Origin: Glycomyces tritici
GTDB lineage: Bacteria; Actinomycetota; Actinomycetes; Mycobacteriales; Micromonosporaceae
Direction of reading: 5' to 3'
Length of the DNA: 64,000 nt
Assembly (NCBI RefSeq): GCF_030403505.1
Contig: NZ_JAUEMJ010000004.1
Location: 62,001 to 126,000 of the forward strand
The notes under the pieces are model-generated. The model saw only the letters and a list, made by a program, of their open reading frames with translations, was not told where the DNA came from and searched no databases. Shown piece after piece: positions 7,975 through 17,461 of this stretch. Numbering within the stretch: position 1 is the first letter of the stretch; each line of letters opens with the position of its first letter. The position numbers and the translations under genes are program-made.

Positions 7975-8787
7975 CTATGTCAGGACCCGCTCGAAAGCGG
8001 CCCTGGTCTCTTCGAAGACCTCCGCGCCCGGGCGGGCCCAGAGCGCGTCGTTGAACAGCTCGACCTCGATCGGGCCGTCGAACCCGGTCGCGTCCACCGC
8101 GTCCAGGTACCGGCGCATCTCGATGCAGCCGTCCCCGAGCTGCCCGCGCCCGGTGAGGACCCCCGCCGGGAGCGGGGTGACCCAGTCGGCGAGCTGGAAC
8201 GAGGCGATGCGCCCTTCGGCGCCGGCCCGCTCGATCCCGTTCCACACCTCCGGGTCCCACCAGAGGTGGTACGTGTCGACCACGACGCCGACGGCGGCCG
8301 GGTCGAACGGCGCGGCCAGGTCGAGCGACTCCTTGAGCGTGGTCACCACGCACCGGTCGGAGGCGAACATGGGGTGCAGCGGCTCGATCGCGAGCGTCAC
8401 GCCCTGCTCGAGCGCGTACGGCGCGAGCTCGGCGAGTGCGGTCTTGACGCCCTCGCGGGCGCTGTCGATGGTGCCGCCCGGCTGGATCGGGCCCGAGACG
8501 AGCACGAGCGTCGGCGCGCCGATGGCGGCGGCCTCGTCGATCGCCTTGCGGTTGTCCTCGAGGGCGGCCTCGGTCGGGTCGGTGAAGAACCCGGCCCGGC
8601 ACAGGCTCGTGACGGCGACGCCGAAGTCCTCGACGAGCTTCGCGCTCGCCTCGACGCCCATCTCCTGCACCGGTTCGCGCCACAGGCCGATCCCGGAGCC
8701 GGTGCGCGCGCAGGCCTCGACGGCCTCGCGCTGGTCCCAGAACTTCGCGGTGGCGTGGTTGAAGGAGAACCGCTCCATGATGCTCAT
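7975..8787 (-). CDS. Sugar phosphate isomerase/epimerase (xylose isomerase-like TIM barrel)
   Basis: This is a 270-residue AP endonuclease 2/xylose-isomerase-like TIM barrel protein. Likely metal ligands are the Glu in LAIEPLHPMF, the Asp and His in VVDTYHLWWD, and the Glu in PIEVELFND. It is the last gene of a three-gene operon, and its ATG overlaps the DUF993 stop by 4 nt. In this context it probably isomerises or epimerises a keto-sugar or inositol-like intermediate; the exact substrate cannot be read from sequence. Confidence 0.85.
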   Translation of the reverse strand: MSIMERFSFNHATAKFWDQREAVEACARTGSGIGLWREPVQEMGVEASAKLVEDFGVAVTSLCRAGFFTDPTEAALEDNRKAIDEAAAIGAPTLVLVSGPIQPGGTIDSAREGVKTALAELAPYALEQGVTLAIEPLHPMFASDRCVVTTLKESLDLAAPFDPAAVGVVVDTYHLWWDPEVWNGIERAGAEGRIASFQLADWVTPLPAGVLTGRGQLGDGCIEMRRYLDAVDATGFDGPIEVELFNDALWARPGAEVFEETRAAFERVLT

Positions 8788-9875
8788 GCGAGCGTCCGCT
8801 TCGGCTGGCCCGCGACCTTGAGCAGGGCGTTGAAGCGGTCGACGGCGAGCGCTTCGTCGGGGAAGAGGTGCACTTCGAGGGCGAGGTCGACGATCTCACC
8901 GAGGTGCGTGATCGACCGGGCCGATTCCAGTCCGCCGACCATCCTGAAGTGGTCCTGGTGGCCCGAGAGCCAGGCCAGGAACACGACGCCGGTCTTGTAG
9001 TTGAACGTGGGAACCTCGAAGACCTTGCGCGCCAGCGGGACCGTGGGGTCCAGGATCGCGTGGAAGCCGGCGATGTCGCCTTCGTCCAAGCGCTGCACGG
9101 CCTTGGACGCGAGCGGCGCGAGCGGGTCGAAGATGCCCAAGAGCGCGTCGGAGTGCCCGAACTCGTCGCCGGCGATGAGGCGCGGGTAGTTGAAGTCGTC
9201 GCCGGTGTAGCAGCGGACCCCTTCGGGGAGCCTGCGGCGCACCGCGATCTCGGCTTCGGCGTCGAGGAGGCTCATCTTGATGCCGTCGATCTTCGCCGCG
9301 TTCTCGGTGATGATCTCGATGAACGTGTCCGCGGCGGCCTCGAGGTCCGAGGAGCCCCAGTAGCCTTCGAGCGACGGGTCGAACATCGGGCCGAGCCAGT
9401 GCAGGATCGCCTTGCCGCTGACCTCCGAGAGGAGCTCGGCGTAGAGCGCCTTGTAGTCGTCGGCGCTCTTCGCACTCGCGGCGAGGGCCCTGGAGCACAT
9501 GAGGATCGTGCCCGCGCCGGCGTCCTCGACCACGCCGAGCTGCTCGAGGTAGGTCGCGCGGATCTCGTCCATGGTGGTCGGTGCGGCGCCGAGCTGGTCG
9601 GTGCCGACGCCGCAGGCGAGGAGGTCGTCCGGGCCGGCCGCTTCGGCGGAGCGGCGGATGAGCTGCTTGGTGGCCTCCCAGTCCAGGCCCATGCCGCGCT
9701 GGGCGGTGTCCATGGCGTCGGCGATGCCGAGGCCGAGGTCCCACAGGTGCCGGCGGTAGGCGATGGTGGCGTCCCAGTCGACCTGGGCGGGGCGGCCGGG
9801 GCCGTTGTCCGCCAAGGGGTCCGCGACCACGTGGGCCGCGGAGTAGATGACGCGTGAGGTGAACTTGCGGGTCAC
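8784..9875 (-). CDS. DUF993 family protein (dihydrodipicolinate synthase-like)
   Basis: This is a 363-residue protein of the DUF993 family, related to the DapA/N-acetylneuraminate lyase TIM barrels. The segment AAKIDGIKMSLLDAEAEI contains a Lys that could be the Schiff-base residue, and CYTGDDFNYPRLI follows. An aldolase or lyase role in sugar catabolism is inferred from family and neighbours. The GTG start at 9875 overlaps the oxidoreductase stop by 4 nt, and the ATGA at the other end overlaps the isomerase, so all three are translationally coupled. Confidence 0.85.
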   Translation of the reverse strand: MTRKFTSRVIYSAAHVVADPLADNGPGRPAQVDWDATIAYRRHLWDLGLGIADAMDTAQRGMGLDWEATKQLIRRSAEAAGPDDLLACGVGTDQLGAAPTTMDEIRATYLEQLGVVEDAGAGTILMCSRALAASAKSADDYKALYAELLSEVSGKAILHWLGPMFDPSLEGYWGSSDLEAAADTFIEIITENAAKIDGIKMSLLDAEAEIAVRRRLPEGVRCYTGDDFNYPRLIAGDEFGHSDALLGIFDPLAPLASKAVQRLDEGDIAGFHAILDPTVPLARKVFEVPTFNYKTGVVFLAWLSGHQDHFRMVGGLESARSITHLGEIVDLALEVHLFPDEALAVDRFNALLKVAGQPKRTLA

Positions 9876-11026
9876 AGGACCAGGTCCTCCAGCTCGATGC
9901 GGCGGCCTTCGCGGGCGGACCGGTAGCCGGCCTCGGCCAGCTGCACGCCGCGGGCGGCGGCGAGGAAGTCGTGGTGCCACGGCTCGTCGTCCACGACGTG
10001 CCGCAGGAACTCCTCCCACTGGATCTTGAAGCCGTTGTCGAAGACCTCGTTGTCGGGGACCTCGTGCCACTGCTGCCGGAACGGGATCGGCTGGTCGATG
10101 TCGGGGTTCCAGACGGGCTTGGGGGTGTGGACGCGGTGCTGGGCGCGGGCCTTGCGCAGGCCGGCGATCGCGGAGCCCTCGGTGCCGTCGACGTGGAACT
10201 CGACGAGCTCCTCGCGGTCGACGCGGGTGGCCCAGGAGGAGTTCATCTGGACGACGGTGCCGTCCTGGAGTTCGAAGACCGCGTACGCCGCGTCGTCGGC
10301 GGTGGCGGCGTAGGCCTTGCCGTGCTCGTCGAAGCGCTCGGGGATGTGGGTGGTGACGTGGGCGGAGACGGACTTGACCTTGGCGAACGTCTCCTCGAAG
10401 ACGTAGGACCAGTGGGGGAACATGTCGAGGACCATGCCGCCGCCGTCTTCGGCGCGGTAGTTCCAGGAGGGCCGCTGGGCCTCCTGCCAGTCGCCTTCGA
10501 AGACCCAGTAGCCGAACTCGCCGCGGACGGAGAGGACCCGGCCGAAGAAGCCGGAGTCGACCAGGCGCTTGAGCTTGCGCAGGCCGGGGAGGTACAGCTT
10601 GTCGGCGACCGCGCCGTTCTTGACGCCGGCGTCGCGCGCGGCGCGGGCCAGGGAGAGGGCGTCGTCGAGGTTCGTGGCGATGGGCTTCTCGGTGTACACG
10701 TGCTTGCCGGCCTTGATGGCCGAGTTGACGGCGGCGAGGCGGTGCTGGGTGGTGAGGGCGTCGAAGTAGACGTCGATCTTGTCGTCGCCGAGGGCCTCGT
10801 CCAGGCTGGTCGTGTACTTGTCGAGGCCGTGGCGGCCGGCGATCTCGGCGAGCTTGTCGGCGCTGCGGCCGACCAGGGTGAGCTCGGGCCAGATCACGCT
10901 GCCGTCGGCGCGCTCCACGCCGCCCTGCTCGCGGATGGCGAGGAGTGAGCGCACGAGGTGCTGCCGGTAGCCCATGCGCCCGGTCACCCCGTTGAGGGCG
11001 ATGCCGACGGTGATTCTCTCTGCCAT
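9872..11026 (-). CDS. Gfo/Idh/MocA family oxidoreductase
   Basis: This is a 384-residue NAD(P)-dependent dehydrogenase that would act on a sugar or cyclitol. The N-terminal Rossmann segment is ITVGIALNGVTGRMG, the family motif YTEKPIATN carries the conserved EKP Lys, and the C-terminal alpha/beta domain follows. The ATG at 11026 has GGAG upstream and fits the family N-terminus better than the longer frame. It heads the operon with DUF993 and the isomerase. The upstream region holds a promoter and two LacI-type operators, so sugar induction is likely. Confidence 0.92.
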   Translation of the reverse strand: MAERITVGIALNGVTGRMGYRQHLVRSLLAIREQGGVERADGSVIWPELTLVGRSADKLAEIAGRHGLDKYTTSLDEALGDDKIDVYFDALTTQHRLAAVNSAIKAGKHVYTEKPIATNLDDALSLARAARDAGVKNGAVADKLYLPGLRKLKRLVDSGFFGRVLSVRGEFGYWVFEGDWQEAQRPSWNYRAEDGGGMVLDMFPHWSYVFEETFAKVKSVSAHVTTHIPERFDEHGKAYAATADDAAYAVFELQDGTVVQMNSSWATRVDREELVEFHVDGTEGSAIAGLRKARAQHRVHTPKPVWNPDIDQPIPFRQQWHEVPDNEVFDNGFKIQWEEFLRHVVDDEPWHHDFLAAARGVQLAEAGYRSAREGRRIELEDLVL

Positions 11027-11059
11027 AGGGATGTGCTCCAGACCTTGCCGAACATGGCT

Positions 11060-11076
11060 GCGGAAGCGCTTGCCGG
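11060..11076. promoter_or_regulatory. LacI-type operator, proximal
   Basis: A near-palindrome GGAAGC-GCTTGC (5 of 6 pairs) with the central CG typical of LacI-family sites lies in the leader, about 40 bp before the oxidoreductase start. Confidence 0.5.
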
Positions 11077-11154
11077 CCGGACGCGGAGGCACGGCCGCGG
11101 ATTCGCCGCGGACTGCGCGAGATCTACGGCTCGCACGCGCCGCCGAAGACGGAG

Positions 11155-11169
11155 GCAAACGCTTTCTTA
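11155..11169. promoter_or_regulatory. LacI-type operator, promoter-proximal
   Basis: The sequence GGCAAACGCTTTCTT has the AAACG-CTTT core of LacI/CcpA-like operators. It lies just downstream of the predicted -10 box on the minus strand, where a bound repressor would block transcription. The proximal site is about 95 bp away, a distance that allows looping. Confidence 0.55.
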
Positions 11170-11178
11170 TTTTCCTGA

Positions 11179-11207
11179 ACTATACATCAAACGGCATCCA
11201 TGTGAAA
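11179..11207 (-). promoter_or_regulatory. Promoter of the oxidoreductase-DUF993-isomerase operon
   Basis: On the minus strand a -35 box TTTCAC (11202-11207) and a -10 box TATAGT (11179-11184) are separated by 17 bp in an AT-rich patch. This fits a sigma-70 family promoter. Confidence 0.55.
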
Positions 11208-11268
11208 GCGGTCTCCTGACACTTTCGCCTCACGGTCGAGCCCAGCGGATTCGCCCGGGCACGCGGAA

Positions 11269-11292
11269 AGCCCCGGCCGGTCGGCCGGGGCT
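11269..11292 (-). terminator. Terminator of the SseB operon
   Basis: The stem AGCCCCGGCC/GGCCGGGGCT with a 4-nt loop is followed on the minus strand by TTTCC, 13 bp after the stop of the 11305 gene. Confidence 0.8.
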
Positions 11293-11304
11293 CGCCAGTA
11301 GGTC

Positions 11305-11667
11305 TTAGAGGTACTGCTCGCTGATGTCGGTGACTTCCTCGGCGGGCGCCCAGATCTGGTACACGCCGTTGTCGTACGGCTCGAGCCCGAGCGAGCGGGC
11401 CACGTCGCTGCGGCCGCCGCGGTACTCCAGCCGCAGCCACTCCCCCGACGCGCCGAGCACCAGGAACGGCTCGCCGCGCCAGGTGGCGACGGTGCGCACG
11501 TAGAAGAAGTCCTCGAGCTCGCCGATCGGCACGCCGCGCCGGAACCGGCCGTCGGCGACCTCGACGAACCCGTCGCCGCCCGTGGGCGAGTACAGCCGCA
11601 CGTGGGCGCCGTCGGGGCTCGAGTCGTATTCGGCGCCCTTCCAGCGGGCGATGTAGCCGTCGCGCAT
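11305..11667 (-). CDS. Conserved protein of unknown function, coupled to SseB-domain protein
   Basis: This is a 120-residue cytoplasmic protein that I do not recognise. It is rich in aromatic residues and charged beta-strand-like segments (YIARWKGAEYDSS, FFYVRTVATWRGEPF, WLRLEYRGG). Its ATG overlaps the stop of the 814-residue SseB-domain gene by one base (TGATG), so the two are translated together and their products may act together. A strong terminator follows. Confidence 0.75.
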   Translation of the reverse strand: MRDGYIARWKGAEYDSSPDGAHVRLYSPTGGDGFVEVADGRFRRGVPIGELEDFFYVRTVATWRGEPFLVLGASGEWLRLEYRGGRSDVARSLGLEPYDNGVYQIWAPAEEVTDISEQYL

Positions 11668-14111
11668 CAGGCGTCCTTCCATTCGCGGTCGCGGGTGTCG
11701 AGCACGTGCGCGGCCCGCTCCTCGGGCTTGGGCCGCACGAGGTCGTAGTGGCCGTCGGCGTCGCCCCAGGCCTCGCCCAACGCGGAGTCGTACCCGTACG
11801 CCTCGCCCATCGGGCCGCTCGGCGCGGGCACGGCCGGCGCGGCGGGCAGCGCCGGCGTCGGCGGGGCCTCGATGGCCGCGGGGCCCTTCGCGTAGGCGCC
11901 GTCGATCGGCGTCCACTCGCGGGTGTCGGCGTCGTAGAACGCCAGTTCGGTGACCTCGCCGCGGGAGTCGATCCGGAGGATCTTCGCGCCGTGCGGGAGG
12001 CGCACCGAGTCGACCTTGTGCTCGGGGATGCGCTCGTCGCCCTCGGAGGGCGCGAACCCGTCGCCGCGGAACGGGCCGGGCTCGACGACGGTGCCGCCGC
12101 GCGCTTCGGCCGTCGCGTAGTCGTTGCCGCCCAAGGCGGTCGGGTAGAGGTCCGTGCGGTAGCCGATCCAGCGGAGCACGTGCACCGAGTCGTCGGCGGG
12201 GCTGAACTCCTCGTTCAGGCGGATGAGCCCCAGCGCCAGGTACAGCTGCGCGGGCGTGCGCAGGTGGTCCACGGCCTCGGCCGGGTGCACGAAGCCGCCG
12301 ACGCGGTCGTAGCCGCGGTCGAGGTAGAACGGCACCTGCTGGTGCGGGATGGTCTTCTGCCACAGGATCGGCTGGACCTTGTGCGACGGCGATTCGGCGC
12401 GCGCGGCCGCGGCCTGGCGCTTCTCCATCTCGGTCGCGAACGCGAGCAGGTCCTTCGCCTCGGCCCACTTGATGAGCGGTTCGATCTCGGGGCCGCTCAT
12501 GTTGGCGCCCACGGAGGTCCCGGGGTTGACGTACAGCGCGTAGTCCTGCGCGGGCCAGTGCTGGATGAGCCAGCCGAACGGGACGACCGTGTGCGGGGTG
12601 TCCTCGCCGGCGCGCTCGGCCATGCGCTCGATCGTGGTGTAGACGGTGATGCCGATGATGCCGTCGACGATGTCGCTGGCCCACCGGAACGCCGGGTCGC
12701 CGACGCGCAGGTGCGCGGCCTCGGGGTCGCCGATCGGCAGGATCACGCTGGCGCACAGGAGGGTCTGGAGGAACGCTGCGGTGTCGCCGGAGGAGGCGGC
12801 CTCGGCGAGCAGCGGCTCGGCCTCGTCGCCGGTGAGCTCGGTCGGCTGCCCCTGGTCCTGCGTCTGGACGCTCGGCTGCGGTTCGTCGGCGGGGCGCCGG
12901 CCGAACGCGCTCGACATGGACGCGAACGATTCGGCGGAGCGCGCGTCGGCGTCGAACGGGTCGTTGCCGAAGGCGCCGCCGCCCTGGTACGCCTGTTGCG
13001 GCGCGGCCGGGGTCGGGGCGCCGAACGCGGCGGCGCCGCCGAAGGACTCGCCGGCCGGGTACGGGGTGGGCGCGGCGTGCGGCGGGGCCGGTGCGCGGGT
13101 CGGCAGCGTCGACGGGTCGGGCTGCTGATCGCGGAGCCAGTCGGGCGCGTCGGGCCACTGGTCCTGCGGGTTCGGCTGGCTCGGCCACTGCGAGTCGCCG
13201 GGGAACGCCTGCGGGGTCGGCACGGCCGGCGGCTGCGAGTGGTGCTGCGGCTGGGAGCCGAAGCCCTGGGGCTGCGACCCGAAGCCCTGCGGCTGGGAGC
13301 CGAACTCGCGCGGCTGCGATCCGGTGCCGCGCGGCTGGGAGCCGAACCCCTGCGAGCGGGGCTGGGACTGCTCGGGCTCGGGCGGCGGCTGGGACGCGAA
13401 GGCGTGCCCGTTGAACCCGTCGGGTTCAGGGGTCTCGTCGCGCGGCGGCTGGCGCAGCGGCAGGCCCGCGGGGGTGGTGCCGCCGACGGTGGACTGCTGC
13501 TGCGCGGTGCCGTTCAGGTCCGAGGAGCGCCGCGGGGCGGGCGGCACGTCGGGCACCGGCGGGGCCGGGGGCATGAAGCTCTCGCGGCGCGGCTCGGGGG
13601 CGGGCGCCATCGGGTTCGCGAACGGGTCCGACTGCGCGGCCGCGAACGGCGACGCTTGCGCGCCAGAGGAATAGGTGTCGCCGTACGGGTCGGCGGCGGG
13701 TTCAGGGGCGGACTCGGCCGGGACCGTGGTCATGCCCTGGGCGACCTGGGTGACGAACCAGGCCGGGAGGTAGCCCTCGATCGGCAGGCCGGGGTTGACG
13801 GCGAGCCACCACTCCTCGTCGGGCCAGGCCTCGGCCAGCGCGGCGAAGGAGACGCGGCGGGAGGCGCCGGCGTTGTCGCGCAGGCACGTCTGGAGGGCGG
13901 TTTCGGAGGTGAAGGCGAGGATGTGGGTGCGGTCGTCGGTGGTCCAGGTGGCCCAGGTGTCGGCGCCGGACCCGTTCGAGTCCTCATAGGACAATGGAAG
14001 GACGAGTTCGATCTGCGCCAGGATGCGGAAGTATCCGTCCTGGTCCTCGGCCCGCAGCGCCTCGCGGAGGCGGTGCTCGATCTCGTTACTGGGTTCCCAC
14101 ATCGATCCCAC
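11667..14111 (-). CDS. Double SseB-domain protein with Pro/Gln-rich linker
   Basis: This is an 814-residue soluble protein. The N-terminal 130 residues match the SseB N-terminal domain (THILAFTSETALQTCL, VNPGLPIEGYLPAWFV). A low-complexity region of about 270 residues follows, rich in Pro, Gln, Ser and Gly, with repeats of the type GFGSQPQ. The C-terminal half has a second SseB-like domain (ITVYTTIERM, YALYVNPGTSVGANMSGPEI) and a long tail with the segment HKVDSVRLPHGAKI. SseB domains occur in actinobacterial proteins of uncertain role. The GTG at 14111 is preferred because AAGGG/GGGGGG lies about 9 nt upstream; an ATG at 14102 is an alternative. It is divergent from a mycosin-like protease. 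Confidence 0.8.
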   Translation of the reverse strand: MGSMWEPSNEIEHRLREALRAEDQDGYFRILAQIELVLPLSYEDSNGSGADTWATWTTDDRTHILAFTSETALQTCLRDNAGASRRVSFAALAEAWPDEEWWLAVNPGLPIEGYLPAWFVTQVAQGMTTVPAESAPEPAADPYGDTYSSGAQASPFAAAQSDPFANPMAPAPEPRRESFMPPAPPVPDVPPAPRRSSDLNGTAQQQSTVGGTTPAGLPLRQPPRDETPEPDGFNGHAFASQPPPEPEQSQPRSQGFGSQPRGTGSQPREFGSQPQGFGSQPQGFGSQPQHHSQPPAVPTPQAFPGDSQWPSQPNPQDQWPDAPDWLRDQQPDPSTLPTRAPAPPHAAPTPYPAGESFGGAAAFGAPTPAAPQQAYQGGGAFGNDPFDADARSAESFASMSSAFGRRPADEPQPSVQTQDQGQPTELTGDEAEPLLAEAASSGDTAAFLQTLLCASVILPIGDPEAAHLRVGDPAFRWASDIVDGIIGITVYTTIERMAERAGEDTPHTVVPFGWLIQHWPAQDYALYVNPGTSVGANMSGPEIEPLIKWAEAKDLLAFATEMEKRQAAAARAESPSHKVQPILWQKTIPHQQVPFYLDRGYDRVGGFVHPAEAVDHLRTPAQLYLALGLIRLNEEFSPADDSVHVLRWIGYRTDLYPTALGGNDYATAEARGGTVVEPGPFRGDGFAPSEGDERIPEHKVDSVRLPHGAKILRIDSRGEVTELAFYDADTREWTPIDGAYAKGPAAIEAPPTPALPAAPAVPAPSGPMGEAYGYDSALGEAWGDADGHYDLVRPKPEERAAHVLDTRDREWKDA

Positions 14112-14282
14112 TCAGCCCTTCCCCCCTACCGGTCTTGGATGGGGCGGTGCACGGTTGCGGCTCGCAAGCTTCGCCGTGCATGTCGAGCGAACGCGGCGTC
14201 CCCTCGCGATCGTCACCGTAACGCGAGGGCGCTGTCAAGTTTCCGTCAGTAGGGCGAGAATAACGAATTCATAAAGGAGAAC

Positions 14283-15482
14283 GTGTGTCATTCCCACGCT
14301 GTGGGCCTGTCGCTGTGTAACGATCCGGTTCTCATGGGAGACCGCTCTGCACGCTTCGTTCTCGCCTGTCTGTGCTCGACGCTGTTGGCGCTCTTGCTCT
14401 CCGCGCACACGGGCCGGGCGTCCGCGCCCGGCGCCTGGCACCTCTCCGCGGTGCGGGCCCCGGAGGCCTGGCCGGTGGCGACGGGCGAGGGGGTCACAGT
14501 GGCGGTGATCGACTCGGGTGTGGACGCGGATCACCCGGCCCTGGAGGGGGCGGTGCTCCCCGGCCGCAGTTATGTCGACATCGACCCGGGTGCGGAGCCG
14601 CGGCTGCTGGCGTTCGGGTCGGATCCGGGGCCGGTGTACGAGCGGGCGTTCGGGCAGGCCGACCCGGTGGGGCACGGTACGGCCGTGGCGGGGCTGATCG
14701 CGGGGAGCGCGGAGTCGCGGCACCCGGGGATCGCCCCGGACGCGGCGATCCTGCCGGTGCGGGTCCTGGACGACGAGAACCGGTACCACGATTCGGCGAT
14801 GGTGGGCGCGGCGGTCGAGTGGGCGGTCGACAACGGTGCGGACATCGTGAACCTGTCCCTGGGGGGCCATTACGACTCGCCGCCGTTCGCGGAGGCGATC
14901 GCGTACGCGGAGCGGCATGACGTGCTGATCGTGGCGTGCACGGGGAACCAGCACGAGGACGCGCCGGACGAGGACGTGTGGTTCCCGGCGCGGGTCTCGG
15001 ACGTGCTGGCGGTGACGGGCTCGGACCAGCACGGCGACCGGTGGCGGACGGCGGTCACGGGCGGGGAGACGGACCTGGCGGCGCCGGGCGTGGATCTGCA
15101 CGCGGCGAAACCGGGCGGCGGGTACAAGACGGTGACGGGGACCTCGTTCGCTTCGGCGGTGGTGTCGGGGGCGGCGGCGGTGGTGCGTTCGGCGCATCCG
15201 GAGTGGAGCGCCGACCAGGTGCGGCGGGCGCTCACGGAGACGGCGTCCGCGGGCGGGCCGGGCCTGGGCGAGGGGATCGTGGACGTGGCCGCGGCGGTGG
15301 CGGCGGAGGTGCTGCCGCGGGCGGCGGCGCCGGTCGAGGCCGGGATCTCACCGGTGTGGAGTGCGGCGGCGACGGCGGCCGGGGGCGGCCTGATCGGGGT
15401 GTCCGCGCTGGTGCTGCGGGGCGGGCGCGGCGTGCGGCGAGGCGGTCGGCTGCCCGGGCGCCCGCGTACGATGGCGGGGTGA
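14283..15482 (+). CDS. Mycosin-like S8 serine protease, membrane-anchored
   Basis: This is a subtilisin-family protease, 399 residues from the GTG chosen here. The triad is Asp77 (VAVIDSGVD), His131 (GHGTAVAGL) and Ser288 ([11 protein letters not shown]), with oxyanion Asn222 (CTGN). A signal sequence precedes it, and a C-terminal membrane helix ([12 protein letters not shown]) is followed by Arg residues. This layout matches mycosins, the type VII secretion proteases, yet no ESX genes lie in the window. The start is uncertain: AAGGAG sits only 3 nt before the GTG at 14283, and the ATG at 14334 gives a tidier signal peptide. The stop overlaps the nth start. Confidence 0.88.
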   Translation: MCHSHAVGLSLCNDPVLMGDRSARFVLACLCSTLLALLLSAHTGRASAPGAWHLSAVRAPEAWPVATGEGVTVAVIDSGVDADHPALEGAVLPGRSYVDIDPGAEPRLLAFGSDPGPVYERAFGQADPVGHGTAVAGLIAGSAESRHPGIAPDAAILPVRVLDDENRYHDSAMVGAAVEWAVDNGADIVNLSLGGHYDSPPFAEAIAYAERHDVLIVACTGNQHEDAPDEDVWFPARVSDVLAVTGSDQHGDRWRTAVTGGETDLAAPGVDLHAAKPGGGYKTVTGTSFASAVVSGAAAVVRSAHPEWSADQVRRALTETASAGGPGLGEGIVDVAAAVAAEVLPRAAAPVEAGISPVWSAAATAAGGGLIGVSALVLRGGRGVRRGGRLPGRPRTMAG

Positions 15483-16243
15483 CCGCCGCCGACGCCCGGA
15501 AGGGCACTGAAAGCGAGCTGGCCAAGAAGCGCCGGGCCCGCGTCATCGACCGCCTCCTCGCTGCGGCCCACCCGGACGCGCATTGCGAGCTGGACTACAC
15601 GAATCCGCTGGAGCTGGCGGTGGCGACGATCCTGTCGGCGCAGTGCACGGACGTGCGGGTCAACCTGACGACGCCGGCGCTGTTCAAGAAGTACCGCTCC
15701 GCGGAGGACTACGCGGAGGCGAATCCCGAAGAGGTCGAGGCGATCATCCGGCCCACGGGTTTCTACCGCAACAAGGCGAAGTCGATCATGGGCCTGGGGA
15801 AGGCCCTGGTCGAGCATCACGGCGGGAGGCTCCCGGAGGACATGGAGTCCCTGGTGAAGCTGCCGGGCATCGGCCGCAAGACGGCGAACGTCATCCGCGG
15901 CAACGCGTTCGGCGTTCCGGGGATCACCGTGGACACGCACATGATCCGGATCACGAACCGGCTCGGACTGGTCGCGGGCAAGGACCCGGTGAAGCTCGAG
16001 TTCGAGTTGCAGAAGCTCATCGACCACCGAGAGTGGACGATGTTCTCGCACCGGATCATCTTCCACGGCCGCCGCGTCTGCATCGCGCGCAAGCCCGCGT
16101 GCGGGGCGTGCACGCTCGCGAAGCAGTGCCCGTCGTACGGCGAGGGCCCCACGGACCCGGCCGAGGCGGCGAAACTCCTCAAGGGCGACAACGTCGACGA
16201 GCTGATTCGTCTCGCGGGCGTCGAGAACGCGGTGAGCGCGTGA
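15479..16243 (+). CDS. nth: Endonuclease III
   Basis: This is a 254-residue DNA glycosylase/AP lyase for oxidised pyrimidines. The helix-hairpin-helix [12 protein letters not shown] contains catalytic Lys134, Asp152 is in ITVDTH, and the 4Fe-4S ligands are Cys201, 208, 211 and 217 with the expected 6-2-5 spacing. The GTG start overlaps the protease stop (GTGA), and the next gene starts in a further GTGA. The order nth, tlpA-like, NUDIX, marP with crp nearby is that of Mycobacterium tuberculosis Rv3674c-Rv3671c and Rv3676. Confidence 0.96.
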   Translation: MTAADARKGTESELAKKRRARVIDRLLAAAHPDAHCELDYTNPLELAVATILSAQCTDVRVNLTTPALFKKYRSAEDYAEANPEEVEAIIRPTGFYRNKAKSIMGLGKALVEHHGGRLPEDMESLVKLPGIGRKTANVIRGNAFGVPGITVDTHMIRITNRLGLVAGKDPVKLEFELQKLIDHREWTMFSHRIIFHGRRVCIARKPACGACTLAKQCPSYGEGPTDPAEAAKLLKGDNVDELIRLAGVENAVSA

Positions 16244-16800
16244 AGCGGGTCCTGACGGCTGCCGCCGCACTCTGCTTCTTGGCGGCCTGCACGAGCGAGT
16301 CCCCGGAGCCGGGCGTCTCGGTCCCCGACGAGGGCGAGCCGACCTGGTCGGTCGCCTGCGCCTCCGGTTCGGCGCCGATCGAGGGGGTCGGCGACCTGGA
16401 GCTGGACTGCCTCGGCGACGAGGCGGCGACGTCGGTCGGCCCCGGCGGGAAGCCGATGGTCGTGGTCCTGTGGGCGAGCTGGTGCGGGCCGTGCCAGGCG
16501 GAGGCGCCGGAGGTCGAGGCGTTCTACCAGGCGTACGGCGACCAGGTCGACGTGCTGGGGGTGGACACGGCCGATGCGCGGGACGTCGGGCGCTCGTTCG
16601 CCGAGGGGTTCGGGATGACCTTCCCTTCGGTGTTCGATCCCGATGAGGCCGTGCGGATCGGGCTCGGTGTGCCGGGCCTGCCGGGCATGGCCTACGTGCG
16701 CACGGACGGCACCGTGGCCGCGCTCGTGGCCGAACCGGGCGTCACCACCGAGTCGATGGTCGAGACCGCCGAGTCGGCGTTCGGTCTGGAGCTTTCATGA
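16240..16800 (+). CDS. TlpA/ResA-like thioredoxin-fold lipoprotein
   Basis: This is a 186-residue exported thiol-disulfide oxidoreductase. The lipobox LAAC places the lipidated Cys at residue 17. The thioredoxin domain has the active site WCGPC (Cys82 and Cys85) and a cis-Pro region GLPGMAYV. It probably reduces disulfides on the outer face of the membrane, for example in cytochrome maturation or for its neighbour MarP, which carries a conserved Cys pair. It is coupled to nth (GTGA) and to the NUDIX gene (ATGA). Confidence 0.9.
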   Translation: MKRVLTAAAALCFLAACTSESPEPGVSVPDEGEPTWSVACASGSAPIEGVGDLELDCLGDEAATSVGPGGKPMVVVLWASWCGPCQAEAPEVEAFYQAYGDQVDVLGVDTADARDVGRSFAEGFGMTFPSVFDPDEAVRIGLGVPGLPGMAYVRTDGTVAALVAEPGVTTESMVETAESAFGLELS

Positions 16801-17450
16801 GCGATCCCCGCCCCGACTGGTGGCCGCCGCTGCTGAAGGCCGCGGCCGAGGCCGAGCCGCCCTCGGTCATGCGGGTGATCGCCGATCACCTGCAGCCGTA
16901 CGAGGAGGCCGACGCCCGGACCGCTTCGGTCCTGGTGCTGCTCAAGGACGGCGACGAGGGCCCCTCGGTGCTCCTGCAGCAGCGCGCCGCGACCCTGCGC
17001 CACCACCCGGGCGAGGTCGCGTTCCCCGGCGGCGGCACCGAACCCGGTGACGCCGACGCCGCGGCGACCGCGCTGCGCGAGGCCGCCGAAGAGCTCGCGG
17101 TCGACCCGGCATCGGTGTCCGTCGGCCGGTCGCTCCCGAAACTGTGGATCCCGGTGTCCGGCTTCGCGGTCACGCCCGTGCTGGCCCTGTGGAAGCGCCC
17201 GCACCTCGTCGCGCCGCAGGCGGCCTCCGAAGTGGCCGCCGCGCACCAGGTGCCGCTGCCGCTCCTGGCCGACCCGGCCTCCCGTGGCACCGTCAGATTC
17301 CCGTCCGGCCGCAGCGGCCCCGGCTTCGAGATCGAAGGCGTGCCCTTGATTTGGGGCTTCACCGCCGGGGTACTGTCGTGGCTGCTGGACCTGGGCGGCT
17401 GGGCCCGCCCCTGGGACGCCGAACGGACGATGGAGCTCGAACGGCACTGA
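16797..17450 (+). CDS. NUDIX hydrolase, CoA pyrophosphatase type
   Basis: This is a 217-residue NUDIX enzyme. The box runs over about residues 78-101, with GGGTEPGD and REAAEEL supplying the metal-binding Glu residues. The upstream segment LLQQRAATLRHHPGEVAFPGG matches the NuCoA extension of CoA diphosphatases. It is equivalent in position to Rv3672c. It overlaps the lipoprotein gene by 4 nt and ends 11 bp before marP. Confidence 0.9.
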   Translation: MSDPRPDWWPPLLKAAAEAEPPSVMRVIADHLQPYEEADARTASVLVLLKDGDEGPSVLLQQRAATLRHHPGEVAFPGGGTEPGDADAAATALREAAEELAVDPASVSVGRSLPKLWIPVSGFAVTPVLALWKRPHLVAPQAASEVAAAHQVPLPLLADPASRGTVRFPSGRSGPGFEIEGVPLIWGFTAGVLSWLLDLGGWARPWDAERTMELERH

Positions 17451-17461
17451 ACGGAGGGCGC

